From the NCBI GenBank assembly GCA_025354965.1, contig JANXLW010000377.1:1-11477 (forward strand): 11,477 nt of DNA, in the 5' to 3' direction. Positions 1-7,745 of the stretch are shown here, piece after piece (positions within the stretch are counted from its first letter, which is position 1; each line of letters opens with the position of its first letter). The notes under the pieces were generated by a model. The model saw only the letters and a program-made list of their open reading frames with translations. It ran no database searches and was not told the DNA's origin. The DNA comes from Betaproteobacteria bacterium. GTDB lineage: Bacteria > Pseudomonadota > Gammaproteobacteria > Burkholderiales > Burkholderiaceae_C. Position numbers and translations under genes: made by a program.

Positions 1-169
1 CGTCAAGGCGCAGATCCTGATCAAGGGTGGGCTCATTCAGAGTGTTGAGATCCTGTCCGGCCCGCGGGTCTTTCATGCCGCTGTGCGGGCCGCCATGATG
101 CAGTACAAGTGCGTCACCGATGCCTCCGAGGTGGTCGCTACTCAGGAATTTAATTTCAAGCTGGAGTGA
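1..169 (+). CDS. TonB-like energy transducer, C-terminal end (5' truncated by window)
   Basis: Frame +2 gives 55 residues before a TGA stop at 167-169; the start lies outside the window. The visible peptide has the usual pattern of a TonB C-terminal domain: an alternating beta strand (VKAQILIKGG), a second strand ending in VEILSGP, a helix with FHAAVRAAM, then QYKC and a last strand with ATQEFNFKLE. TonB family proteins span the inner membrane and use this periplasmic domain to pass proton-motive energy from ExbB/ExbD to outer-membrane receptors. Without the N-terminal anchor and proline-rich linker it cannot be told whether this is canonical TonB or a smaller TonB-domain protein. It converges on the glutamate dehydrogenase gene with only 10 bp between stops. 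The domain call is fairly sure; the exact role is not. Confidence 0.78.
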   Translation, partial: VKAQILIKGGLIQSVEILSGPRVFHAAVRAAMMQYKCVTDASEVVATQEFNFKLE

Positions 170-179
170 AGAGGGGCCG

Positions 180-3100
180 TCAGGCCAAATGGCGCAGTTC
201 ACGCAGCGCCACCGACACTGGCGCCAGGTCGACACCCTGCGTGCTGATATCCGCCAACAAGCGACAAAGGCGGTCAATGGCCACATTGTGGTGCCTGCGC
301 CAGACGGTGATGTCTTCCTGACGCGAAAGCAGGCCTCTGGTGATCTGGCTGGCAATTGAATAGACGTCGTCGCGCGCACTGCCGCGCGCCTGTGTTTGCC
401 ACAACGTGTCAGTCGGTAATCGATTGATCTGCACTCGCCATCCGGTCAGGTCAAGTTCGGCGTCAACTCCGAAATAGGCGCGCGCCGCCTGCTCCAGCCC
501 GGTACCGGCATGTTTAGCAAGATCCACCAGATCCAGCGCCGGGAAGATGAACTCCAGCGCCGTCAGGCCTTGGGCCAACGTCGGCTCCACACCGGCCTTG
601 ATCAAGCTGTCTGCCGCCTTTTGCCAGTTCGCATTTGCCATCGGTGGCAACCACTCGGTCAAATGCAGGCGCAACTCGCGCGCAGCCGGTTGATAACATT
701 CGATGAGTGTCGGTAAATCAGTACTTTGGGTGCGCACGCGCAGCATCCAGCGTGAAGCCCGCTGGGCAATCGAAGTCAGTTTGGTCAGCAAATCAAGTTG
801 CAGTTTGGATTCCACCCGATAGTCCAGCGCGTCAATCTGGTCCCAAAGTGGTTCCAGGTCGAAGATCTCGCGGGCCAAAGTAAAAGCGCGAATCACGTCA
901 GCAGCCTGCGCACCTGCCTCGGAGGCAATAAAGTTGACAAAAGTTGCGCCGGTGCGGTTAACCACAGTGTTGGTCATGAAGGTCGCAACAATCTCTCGCT
1001 TGAGTGGATGCGCTGCTATGGCATCCACAAATTTCTCACTCAGGACTTTCGGAAAGTAAGCTTTAAGAACGCGGTTGAAGTAGGGGTCATCCGGCAAATT
1101 ACTGATCAGCAGATCATCAAACACTGACATCTTGGCGTAAGCTAGCAGCACCGCATTTTCGGGCGCTGTCAAGCCTGTTTTTCGTGCTTTACGCCGCGCC
1201 ATCTCGTCATCAGTAGGTAAAAATTCAATGGCCCGGTTGAGACGACCCTGGCGCTCCAGCCACTGCATCAGGCGTTGCTGACCGTCCAGCAGATAGAGCG
1301 CACGATGCCCGGCAATGTTCAGCGCCTGTGTCTGGTAATAGTTGTCGGTCAGCACCAGCAGACCGACTTCGTCTGTCATCGAAGCCAGCACATCATTGCG
1401 CTGCTTGATCGTCAAGTCACCGGCTTCCACGACGCTACCCAATAGAATTTTGATATTGACCTCGTGATCCGAGCAATCCACTCCCGCCGAGTTGTCAATG
1501 GCATCGGTGTATATCAAACCACCTTTTTGCGCAAATTCAATGCGCCCGTTTTGTGTGCAGCCCAAATTACCGCCTTCAACCAACACCTTGCAGCGCAGCT
1601 CGCTGCCGTTCACGCGGAAGGCATCGCCGGCCTTGTCTCCAACTTGCGCATGGGTCTCAAAAGTAGCTTTGACATAGGTGCCGATGCCGCCGTTGTAAAG
1701 CAGGTCAACCGGTGCCTGCAGTATTGCGCGCAGCAATTCGGCAGGCGTCAGTTCTTCAGCGTCGATGCCGATCACAGCGCGAGCCTCAGCGCTCAAAGCG
1801 ATCAATTTTGCGCCCCGCGCATAAACACCGCCGCCGACAGAAATTAGACTTTTGTCATAGTCGTCCCAGCTCGATCGCGCCTGTTCAAACAAACGCCTAC
1901 GCTCGGCATGTGAACGTGCCACGTCAGGCTTAGGGTCAATAAAAATGTGCCGATGGTCAAACGCTACCACTAGTTCAATGTGCTCGGACAGCAACATGCC
2001 ATTGCCAAACACATCACCGGACATGTCGCCAATTCCAACTACCGTGAACGCAGTGGTCTGCGTATTGATAGACATTGCACGGAAGTGTCGCTTGACCGAC
2101 TCCCATGCGCCACGTGCCGTGATGCCCATTTTTTTGTGGTCGTAGCCAACTGACCCGCCTGATGCAAACGCATCTCCCAACCAGAATCCATAGTCGGCGG
2201 AGACGCTGTTGGCAATATCCGAAAAAGTGGCAGTTCCCTTGTCGGCCGCCACCACCAGGTAGGGATCTTCGACGTCATGCCGGACCACATTGGGCGGTGC
2301 CACAACCACGCCTTTCGCGATGTTGTCAGTGACGTCCAGCATTCCCGAAAGGAAGGTTTTGTAACACGCCACCCCCTCAGCCATGTAGGCTTCTCGATCA
2401 GTAACCGGTGGCGCATTCTTGAGCACGAACCCGCCCTTGGAGCCGACCGGCACGATGACAGTATTTTTCACATGCTGGGCTTTCACCAACCCCAGAATTT
2501 CGGTGCGAAAATCTTCCCGGCGATCAGACCAGCGAATGCCGCCTCGCGCCACTTTTCCGTTGCGCAAATGCACGCCTTCCACCCGCGGTGAATAGACCCA
2601 AATCTCAAACAAAGGTTTGGGCTCCGGAACACCGGGAACCGCGTGCGGGTCGAACTTGAAGCTCAAGTACGGTTTGTGACTGCCGGAGGCTGCCACTTGC
2701 CAGACGTTGGTGCGCGAAGTAGCCAACACAGTGGAGAAAAACTGGCGCAGGATGCGGTCTTCATCCAGACTGGCGACAGCGCCCAGATCAGCTTCAATTT
2801 GTTGCGACAACTGTTGCTGCGAATCTTCACGGCCGACCGTCAAGTTGGGGTCAAAGCGAGCCTTGAACAGATCAACAATAGCCTGAGCAATGCCAGCATT
2901 TTTGACAAGCGTTGATTCGATATAGCTCTGACTGAATGCAAACCCCAACTGCTTGAAATAGCGGGTGTAGGCACGCAGCACGACAATGTCACGCGCATCC
3001 AGCGTGGTGCTGAGCACCAGCTTGTTCAGATCGTCGCTCTCGACCTCAGAACGCCAGGCTTGGGCAAACAGTGCTTCAAAGCGCGACTTGATTGTTGCGA

Positions 3101-4940
3101 GATCAGTGCCAACAGGAAGCTGCAGTCCAAGATCGTGAATCCACAGTGCATCAACGCCGTTGTCAACATGGTACGGGTGTTCATCCAACACTCGGGCGCC
3201 CATTCGCTCCAGCACCGGCAGTGAATCCGACAGCGCCACTTTGGTCGTGTTGTAAATTTTGAAACGCAGATTGCCAGCATCCGCATCCAGCGGTCGGTAA
3301 AGCTTTACCGCCAGCGGCGCCGTGTTTGACAATCCAGCCAGCATGTCGGCATCTTCCGCCGCTACAGCGGCCGAAAAATCCTCGCGATACGCCGTTGGAA
3401 ACGCATTGGCAAAGCGGTGCGCCAGGCCCAGTCCCTGGCCTTCGCCGTGCGCACGCAACAGTTCAGTGACGCAGTCATCCTCCCAACGTTGCGCCAGTTT
3501 CGCCACGCGGGCTTCCAGGGCCGCCAGATTGACGTTTTGTGGTGCACTTGTCTTGGCGCGCACCAAGTAATGAATCCGTGCCATTGGGCTTTCAGTCAGC
3601 AGCGGAGTGAACTCAATCGACTGGCCTTCGAGCGCAGTCATCAACTCGCTGCCAATCTTCTGCCGAAGCTCGGTGTTGAAGCGGTCGCGAGGCACAAACA
3701 CCTGCGCTGATGTGAAACGACCAAATGGGTCACGGCGCAGGAAAATTCGGGTCCGCTGACGCTCTTGCAGGCGCAAAATACCAATGGCGTGTTCGGTCAA
3801 AGTGGTGGTGTCAACTTGAAACAGTTCATCACGCGGGTAAGCGTCCAAAATAGACTGCAACGACTTTGCCGCGTGGCTATCGGGTACCACGCCGGCGTTG
3901 GTCATGACATCCACAGCCCGGCGGCGCACCTGGGGAATCTCGCTGACAGAGGCCGAATAAGCAGTCGATGTGTAAAGCCCGAGAAAGCGCGCTTCGCCCA
4001 CCATATTGCCAGCGTCATCAAAGCGTTTGACGCCGATGTAATCGAGCCAGGCAGGACGGTGCACAGTGGCGCGGGTCATCGCTTTGGTCACCAGCACTAG
4101 CTCATTTGACTCGATCAAGGAAGTGACCGCCGGGGGCAGGTGGGTTTCAGTGGTTTGCACGGCCCCGCGCAGAATACCCAGACCCGAGTCGGCCCGGGCG
4201 ACCAGGCTGACAGCGCTGCCATCGCGTTTCAAGTCGTAATCACGAGCGCCCAGAAAAGTAAAGTGACGGTCTTGCAGCCAGTGCAGAAATTCAATCCCTT
4301 CCTGCTGGCTTTCAGGAGACAGGCGTGAATTCTGACAAGCAGCGCCAACTGACTGCACACGCTCCAGCATGACGTGCCAGTCTTGCACCGCGCTACGCAC
4401 ATCGCTCAATACCCGACCCAACTCCTGCGCCAACACCTTTTGTTCCGCCGAATCCACAATGCGATCGCATTCCACCAAAATGAGGGATTCAATCGGATCG
4501 TCTTGTCCGGCCTCGGTGGCTGCAGCAGCACTGGTGACCGTAACGATTTTTCCCTTTTCGTCCCTTGCCACGCTCATCAACGGGTGAACGATCCAATGCG
4601 CCGTGCGACTGCCGCGATTGATGGCCATGGTGACTGAGTCAACCAAAAACGGCATGTTGTCATGCACGATTTGCACGACGGTGTGCTCGCTCACAAAACC
4701 GTCCTCTGCCAGGGTCGGATTGAATACTCGCACCTTGGCGCTTTGCGCGGCAAGTGGTGCATCCAGCAAACGCCAATGGGCGTCGGCAATTGCAAACAAG
4801 GTGGCAGGCCCGCGCGCCGCTATCTCGTCGGGATCGGTGTTCTCAAAGTACGCCGATATAAAACCGGTTTGTCGATTGGCTGCGGGGCCGGCATGCATCC
4901 TGGTGTAAGCCAGTAACTCGGCGAGCGGGGAATTGATCAT
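180..4940 (-). CDS. gdhB: NAD-specific glutamate dehydrogenase, large (~180 kDa) type
   Basis: Oxidatively deaminates L-glutamate to 2-oxoglutarate and ammonia with NAD+, in the cytoplasm, usually as a catabolic enzyme. At 1586 residues it has the size expected for the large bacterial class (P. aeruginosa GdhB, Streptomyces and mycobacterial L-GDH), far above the ~450-residue hexameric type. About the first 700 residues form the regulatory part (ACT-like and helical regions in this family). The catalytic core includes GGIRWSDRREDF at 800-811, VGSKGGF with K835, a DPYLVVAADKGTATFSD segment near 890, the nucleotide-binding stretch GIGDMSGDVFGNG near 967-979, and VEGGNLGCTQNGRIEF near 1118. A helical C-terminal domain follows. 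No frameshift or internal stop is seen. The ATG at 4938-4940 fits the family's N-terminus; only a weak purine stretch (CGGAAAA) precedes it. It stands apart from the DUF1178 gene by 160 bp, so it probably has its own promoter. The symbol follows the Pseudomonas gene. Confidence 0.95.
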   Translation of the reverse strand: MINSPLAELLAYTRMHAGPAANRQTGFISAYFENTDPDEIAARGPATLFAIADAHWRLLDAPLAAQSAKVRVFNPTLAEDGFVSEHTVVQIVHDNMPFLVDSVTMAINRGSRTAHWIVHPLMSVARDEKGKIVTVTSAAAATEAGQDDPIESLILVECDRIVDSAEQKVLAQELGRVLSDVRSAVQDWHVMLERVQSVGAACQNSRLSPESQQEGIEFLHWLQDRHFTFLGARDYDLKRDGSAVSLVARADSGLGILRGAVQTTETHLPPAVTSLIESNELVLVTKAMTRATVHRPAWLDYIGVKRFDDAGNMVGEARFLGLYTSTAYSASVSEIPQVRRRAVDVMTNAGVVPDSHAAKSLQSILDAYPRDELFQVDTTTLTEHAIGILRLQERQRTRIFLRRDPFGRFTSAQVFVPRDRFNTELRQKIGSELMTALEGQSIEFTPLLTESPMARIHYLVRAKTSAPQNVNLAALEARVAKLAQRWEDDCVTELLRAHGEGQGLGLAHRFANAFPTAYREDFSAAVAAEDADMLAGLSNTAPLAVKLYRPLDADAGNLRFKIYNTTKVALSDSLPVLERMGARVLDEHPYHVDNGVDALWIHDLGLQLPVGTDLATIKSRFEALFAQAWRSEVESDDLNKLVLSTTLDARDIVVLRAYTRYFKQLGFAFSQSYIESTLVKNAGIAQAIVDLFKARFDPNLTVGREDSQQQLSQQIEADLGAVASLDEDRILRQFFSTVLATSRTNVWQVAASGSHKPYLSFKFDPHAVPGVPEPKPLFEIWVYSPRVEGVHLRNGKVARGGIRWSDRREDFRTEILGLVKAQHVKNTVIVPVGSKGGFVLKNAPPVTDREAYMAEGVACYKTFLSGMLDVTDNIAKGVVVAPPNVVRHDVEDPYLVVAADKGTATFSDIANSVSADYGFWLGDAFASGGSVGYDHKKMGITARGAWESVKRHFRAMSINTQTTAFTVVGIGDMSGDVFGNGMLLSEHIELVVAFDHRHIFIDPKPDVARSHAERRRLFEQARSSWDDYDKSLISVGGGVYARGAKLIALSAEARAVIGIDAEELTPAELLRAILQAPVDLLYNGGIGTYVKATFETHAQVGDKAGDAFRVNGSELRCKVLVEGGNLGCTQNGRIEFAQKGGLIYTDAIDNSAGVDCSDHEVNIKILLGSVVEAGDLTIKQRNDVLASMTDEVGLLVLTDNYYQTQALNIAGHRALYLLDGQQRLMQWLERQGRLNRAIEFLPTDDEMARRKARKTGLTAPENAVLLAYAKMSVFDDLLISNLPDDPYFNRVLKAYFPKVLSEKFVDAIAAHPLKREIVATFMTNTVVNRTGATFVNFIASEAGAQAADVIRAFTLAREIFDLEPLWDQIDALDYRVESKLQLDLLTKLTSIAQRASRWMLRVRTQSTDLPTLIECYQPAARELRLHLTEWLPPMANANWQKAADSLIKAGVEPTLAQGLTALEFIFPALDLVDLAKHAGTGLEQAARAYFGVDAELDLTGWRVQINRLPTDTLWQTQARGSARDDVYSIASQITRGLLSRQEDITVWRRHHNVAIDRLCRLLADISTQGVDLAPVSVALRELRHLA

Positions 4941-4983
4941 GTGTTTTCCGTATGAACTCGGTCAGTCAAAGAATTCTAGTCTT

Positions 4984-5017
4984 CCTGTTTCGCATCGCCG
5001 ACAACGCAAGGAACAGG
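4984..5017. promoter_or_regulatory. Inverted repeat upstream of glutamate dehydrogenase, possible operator
   Basis: CCTGTTTC at 4984-4991 pairs with GGAACAGG at 5010-5017 (7 Watson-Crick pairs plus one G-T) across an 18-bp spacer. A further ACAGG lies at 5024-5028, so the core ACAGG/CCTGT occurs three times in 45 bp. The dyad sits 44-77 bp upstream of the dehydrogenase start, where a regulator could bind. No known regulator consensus was recognised; the operator role is inference. Confidence 0.25.
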
Positions 5018-5079
5018 TTGTTGACAGGACTACTGGCCATAGCAGACGCGCAACAATATGCTGAAAAAAAGATTGCTAC

Positions 5080-5101
5080 AAAAAAGTCAGCTGCCTCAAC
5101 T
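5080..5101 (-). terminator. Weak intrinsic-terminator-like hairpin after DUF1178 gene
   Basis: Read on the minus strand, AGTTG-AGG-CAGCT can form a 5-bp stem (one G-T pair) with a 3-nt loop at 5089-5101. It starts on the last base pair of the DUF1178 stop codon and is followed three bases later by six T at 5080-5085. A second run of seven T lies a little further on (5064-5070). The stem is short and not GC-rich, so termination may be partial. It is the only such signal between the nuo-linked genes and the glutamate dehydrogenase. Confidence 0.35.
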
Positions 5102-5550
5102 CAGTGCATTTGACTCTTCAGCGCTTCTGGCAATGGCAAGGACATGACAGTAATTCCCTCATCAAGAAGCGAATCGGTCTGCACGCGCGAGGCGCGACCG
5201 CGAATTCCACGCTGCTTGGTCTCTCCATAATGAATCTTGCGCGCTTCCTCAGCGAAGCTGTCACCCACATCATCAGTGTTGGCCAAGATATGACGGGCCA
5301 AAGCCATCCAGGCAGACTGCAAACTCTGTTCAGGCTCCGCAACTTTGGCAGCGTCTTGATTCACGGCGGCATCGGCACGAGCGCTGACAAGATTGAGACG
5401 AGGCGCGCTCAGCCTCTTGGTAATGGAGGCGTCACCGCATACCGGACATTCAACCTGCCCCTGACTGAGTTGCGCAAGAAAATTACCTTCAGACGCAAAC
5501 CAGCCTTCAAATATATGATGGTGACGGCATTGAAGATCCAGAACTTTCAT
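5101..5550 (-). CDS. DUF1178 family protein with zinc-ribbon-like cysteines
   Basis: A 149-residue soluble protein of unknown function, matching the DUF1178 family by its opening (MKVLDLQC, then a HxF-EGWFAS motif), the CPVCG knuckle, and the conserved C-terminal part DVGDSFAEEARKIHYGE followed by RGIRG and a short EGI-x-V-x-SLPLP tail. Cys8, Cys35 and Cys38, together with nearby histidines (10-12), look like a zinc-ribbon arrangement, although a fourth cysteine is not evident. Residues 55-80 are Ala/Gln-rich and probably a linker. The start ATG is 7 nt after the Nudix stop, which points to co-transcription and perhaps coupled translation; the Shine-Dalgarno is poor. The family assignment is confident. 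No biochemical role can be given; linkage to Nudix and nuo is common in betaproteobacteria as far as I recall. Confidence 0.88.
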   Translation of the reverse strand: MKVLDLQCRHHHIFEGWFASEGNFLAQLSQGQVECPVCGDASITKRLSAPRLNLVSARADAAVNQDAAKVAEPEQSLQSAWMALARHILANTDDVGDSFAEEARKIHYGETKQRGIRGRASRVQTDSLLDEGITVMSLPLPEALKSQMH

Positions 5551-5557
5551 AGCCCTA

Positions 5558-6163
5558 TTATCCTGTGATGCGATGTATTCCAGCGTCTTGCCAATTCAGT
5601 TGCCATGCGCCCGACAAGACATTTTGCAACCAGAGCGCAGCCGTCAGCGTTTTACCATCTGTCACCTGACCATCGCAACACCACTGCAGCAACTGTGCCG
5701 GGGTGGCAGTGAATACGTCCAGGAATTCCCCTTGATCAAGTCGGCTCTTCCCAGGCCTCAAGCCACGGGCAAACCAGATCTCAATAAACTCTGTCGAGTA
5801 GGAGATGAGTGGGTGCAACCGCCCCGCATGGGCCCACTGTGTCGCAGAGAAACCGGTTTCTTCCAGTAGTTCACGCTGAGCGCAAACCAGAGTGTCTTCC
5901 CCAGGGTCCAGCTTGCCAGCCGGAAACTCGATCATCACCTGCCCCAGCGGATAGCGAAATTGACGCTCCAGCACGACCCGGGCTTCGCCTGCCGCATCCA
6001 TTGTCAATGGAACAATCACGACCGCCCCCGGATGCACAACATATTCACGAAAAGCGGTGCCACCGTCGGGCAGTTTGACGGTGTCGCGAAAGGCGTGCAA
6101 CAGATCGCCCTTGAACAGTTCATTGCTGGCGAGCTGTTCTTCGATCAAATGGCAATCACCCAT
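5558..6163 (-). CDS. Nudix hydrolase, ADP-ribose pyrophosphatase type
   Basis: A 201-residue protein with a complete Nudix box at residues 83-105: G-x5-E, seven residues, then RELLEETGF, matching GX5EX7REUXEEXGU. The glutamates bind the catalytic Mg2+ ions. The preceding region (REYVVHPGAVVIVPL, then QFRYPLGQVMIEFPAGK) is typical of the ADP-ribose/NudF-like branch, which splits ADP-ribose into AMP and ribose 5-phosphate and normally works as a domain-swapped dimer. A proline often cited as about 15 residues past the box in ADP-ribose enzymes appears here at 118, about 13 past it, so the substrate is probable rather than proven. The ATG at 6161-6163 was chosen because MGDCHLIEEQ begins where relatives begin. 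An in-frame GTG at 6242-6244 would overlap nuoN and add 27 residues without Nudix character. No good ribosome binding site precedes either start. Confidence 0.9.
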   Translation of the reverse strand: MGDCHLIEEQLASNELFKGDLLHAFRDTVKLPDGGTAFREYVVHPGAVVIVPLTMDAAGEARVVLERQFRYPLGQVMIEFPAGKLDPGEDTLVCAQRELLEETGFSATQWAHAGRLHPLISYSTEFIEIWFARGLRPGKSRLDQGEFLDVFTATPAQLLQWCCDGQVTDGKTLTAALWLQNVLSGAWQLNWQDAGIHRITG

Positions 6164-6207
6164 CAATTTGACGCCAGCGTTACTTGCGCAACACCAGATC
6201 GTAATAC

Positions 6208-7695
6208 TCAGGTGCCTAGCATCTGAACCACGGCATTGGCACACAAAGCCATGAGACCGCCCGGCACCAGACCCAGAAACAGCACCAGCGCACCATTGAT
6301 CGACAAAACAGCTCTGACATCGAGCGGTGCCGACACAACGCCGGCGGCTACTGGCTGGTCAAAATACATGACCTTGACCACGCGCAGGTAGTAGAAAGCA
6401 CCGATCAGTGACATCATCACTGCGAACACCGCGAGCCCGATGTGGAAGACCTGACCCGAAGCAATCAAAGCCTGCAAGACCGACAGCTTGGCGTAAAAAC
6501 CGACCATCGGCGGAATGCCTGCAAGGGAAAAAAGGCAAACTGCCATCACTGCGGCGTAGAGCGGACTGCGCTGATTCAAACCTGCAAAATCAGAAATCTC
6601 TTCGCTTTCAAAACCCTCACGAGCGAGCAGCAGGATGACCCCGAAACTTGCCAATGTTGTCAACACATAGGTGACGACGTAAAACATGGCAGAACTATAA
6701 GCATTGGCGGCCGAAAGGATGTTGCCATTCACCACACCCGACATCAGTCCCAACAGCACGAAACCCATGTGGGAAATAGTCGAGAACGCCAGCATCCGCT
6801 TGAGATTGGTTTGTGCAATGGCCGCCAGGTTGCCGACAAGCAAGGAGCCCACCGACAGCACCATCAACATTTGCTGCCAGTCGATCGCCAGCGGCAACAT
6901 GCCCTCCACCAGCAGACGAATGCAGATGGCGAACGCCGCCAGTTTGGGTGCACTGCCAATCAGCAGCGTCACCGCAGTGGGAGCACCCTGGTAGACGTCA
7001 GGAATCCACATGTGGAACGGAACCACGCCAAGCTTGAACGCCAGACCCGCCACCACAAACACCAATCCAAACACCAGCACCTGGTGTTTGATTTGTCCTG
7101 AGTTGATGGCTTTGAACACCGCATTCACATCCAGCGAGCCGGTGGCACCATACATCATCGACATGCCGTACAACAGGAAGCCGGACGCCAGCGCACCCAA
7201 CACAAAGTATTTCATGGCCGCTTCAGTGGCGGTTGCATTGTCGCGCCGCAAGGCCACCAGCGCGTAACTGGCAAGCGTGAGCAATTCCAGCCCCATGTAG
7301 ATCACCAGCAGGTTGTTGCCAGAGATCATGACAAACATACCCAACAGCGCAAACATGCTCAAACTGAACATCTCGCCACCGCGCAACATATCGCGGTCAG
7401 CAGCGTAGGGTCGGCCATACACCAGCGTAACCATGACAGCGATGGTGGCGAAACACTTGAGCCAATTGCCCATCTGATCGCTGACCACCATATTGCCAAA
7501 CCCATAGACCGTTGCACCACCGCTGGCATAACTGGCCTGCAAAGCAGCCACAACTGCCAAGGTCAATAAAGTAAGCAGATAGGTAGTTGTCCGGCGCGGA
7601 CTCGTTACACCCAGATCAGCCAACGCAATCACGCAGCCCATGATGAGCAGAATGATTTCAGGGTAAACCGAAATCCAACTGAGTTTGTCGATCAT
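6208..7695 (-). CDS. nuoN: NADH:quinone oxidoreductase subunit N
   Basis: An antiporter-like integral membrane subunit of complex I that takes part in proton translocation in the inner membrane. The 495 residues match the usual length (~485-500) and are almost wholly hydrophobic helices. Conserved charged residues of the pumping channel are visible: E137 in GLELLTLASYALVA, K162 in AAMKYF, K221 in AFKLGVVPFHMWIPDVYQGAP, K251 in SAPKLAAF and K403 in FYAKL, matching E. coli E133, K158, K217, K247 and K395 by context. It is the last nuo gene, following nuoM by 41 nt, and ends in MLGT-stop 44 nt before the Nudix gene. The ATG at 7693-7695 has only a weak AGAG signal about 10 nt upstream. Intact, with no missing key residue found. 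Confidence 0.97.
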   Translation of the reverse strand: MIDKLSWISVYPEIILLIMGCVIALADLGVTSPRRTTTYLLTLLTLAVVAALQASYASGGATVYGFGNMVVSDQMGNWLKCFATIAVMVTLVYGRPYAADRDMLRGGEMFSLSMFALLGMFVMISGNNLLVIYMGLELLTLASYALVALRRDNATATEAAMKYFVLGALASGFLLYGMSMMYGATGSLDVNAVFKAINSGQIKHQVLVFGLVFVVAGLAFKLGVVPFHMWIPDVYQGAPTAVTLLIGSAPKLAAFAICIRLLVEGMLPLAIDWQQMLMVLSVGSLLVGNLAAIAQTNLKRMLAFSTISHMGFVLLGLMSGVVNGNILSAANAYSSAMFYVVTYVLTTLASFGVILLLAREGFESEEISDFAGLNQRSPLYAAVMAVCLFSLAGIPPMVGFYAKLSVLQALIASGQVFHIGLAVFAVMMSLIGAFYYLRVVKVMYFDQPVAAGVVSAPLDVRAVLSINGALVLFLGLVPGGLMALCANAVVQMLGT

Positions 7696-7720
7696 TTTTC
7701 TGTTTCTCTATTCAATTTGG

Positions 7721-7745
7721 TCAATTCAGACGGCGATCAATTCAG
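7721..7745. repeat. 9-bp direct repeat across the nuoM stop codon
   Basis: The plus-strand word TCAATTCAG occurs at 7721-7729 and again at 7737-7745, 16 bp apart. On the coding strand this is CTGAATTGA, which in the right-hand copy encodes the last residues and stop of NuoM (L-N-stop). A partial third copy (TCAATTT) lies at 7712-7718. It may be a remnant of a small duplication in the nuoM-nuoN gap, or chance in AT-rich spacer. Confidence 0.5.

Noticed and set aside
1464..1847. A 127-codon plus-strand open frame within the glutamate dehydrogenase gene
   Set aside because: It lies opposite the highly conserved catalytic core (VEGGNLG region); no family resemblance and no start signals.
4973..4978. 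TAGAAT on the minus strand as a -10 box for glutamate dehydrogenase
   Set aside because: It matches TATAAT at 5 of 6 positions, but no acceptable -35 element occurs 16-18 bp upstream; a TTGTCG is about 20 bp away. Not strong enough to list as a promoter.
5104..5568. A 154-codon open frame on the plus strand opposite DUF1178
   Set aside because: It lies almost entirely antisense to a gene with clear family motifs, has no recognisable domain and no ribosome binding site that I can see; it is a shadow frame.
6164..6244. A longer 228-residue form of the Nudix protein
   Set aside because: It needs a GTG start inside nuoN and adds a Cys-rich stretch that is unlike family N-termini.
6442..7101. 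A 219-codon plus-strand open frame rich in Gln and His
   Set aside because: It is antisense to nuoN. The Gln/His bias is what the complement of hydrophobic membrane-helix codons gives, so it is not evidence of a gene.
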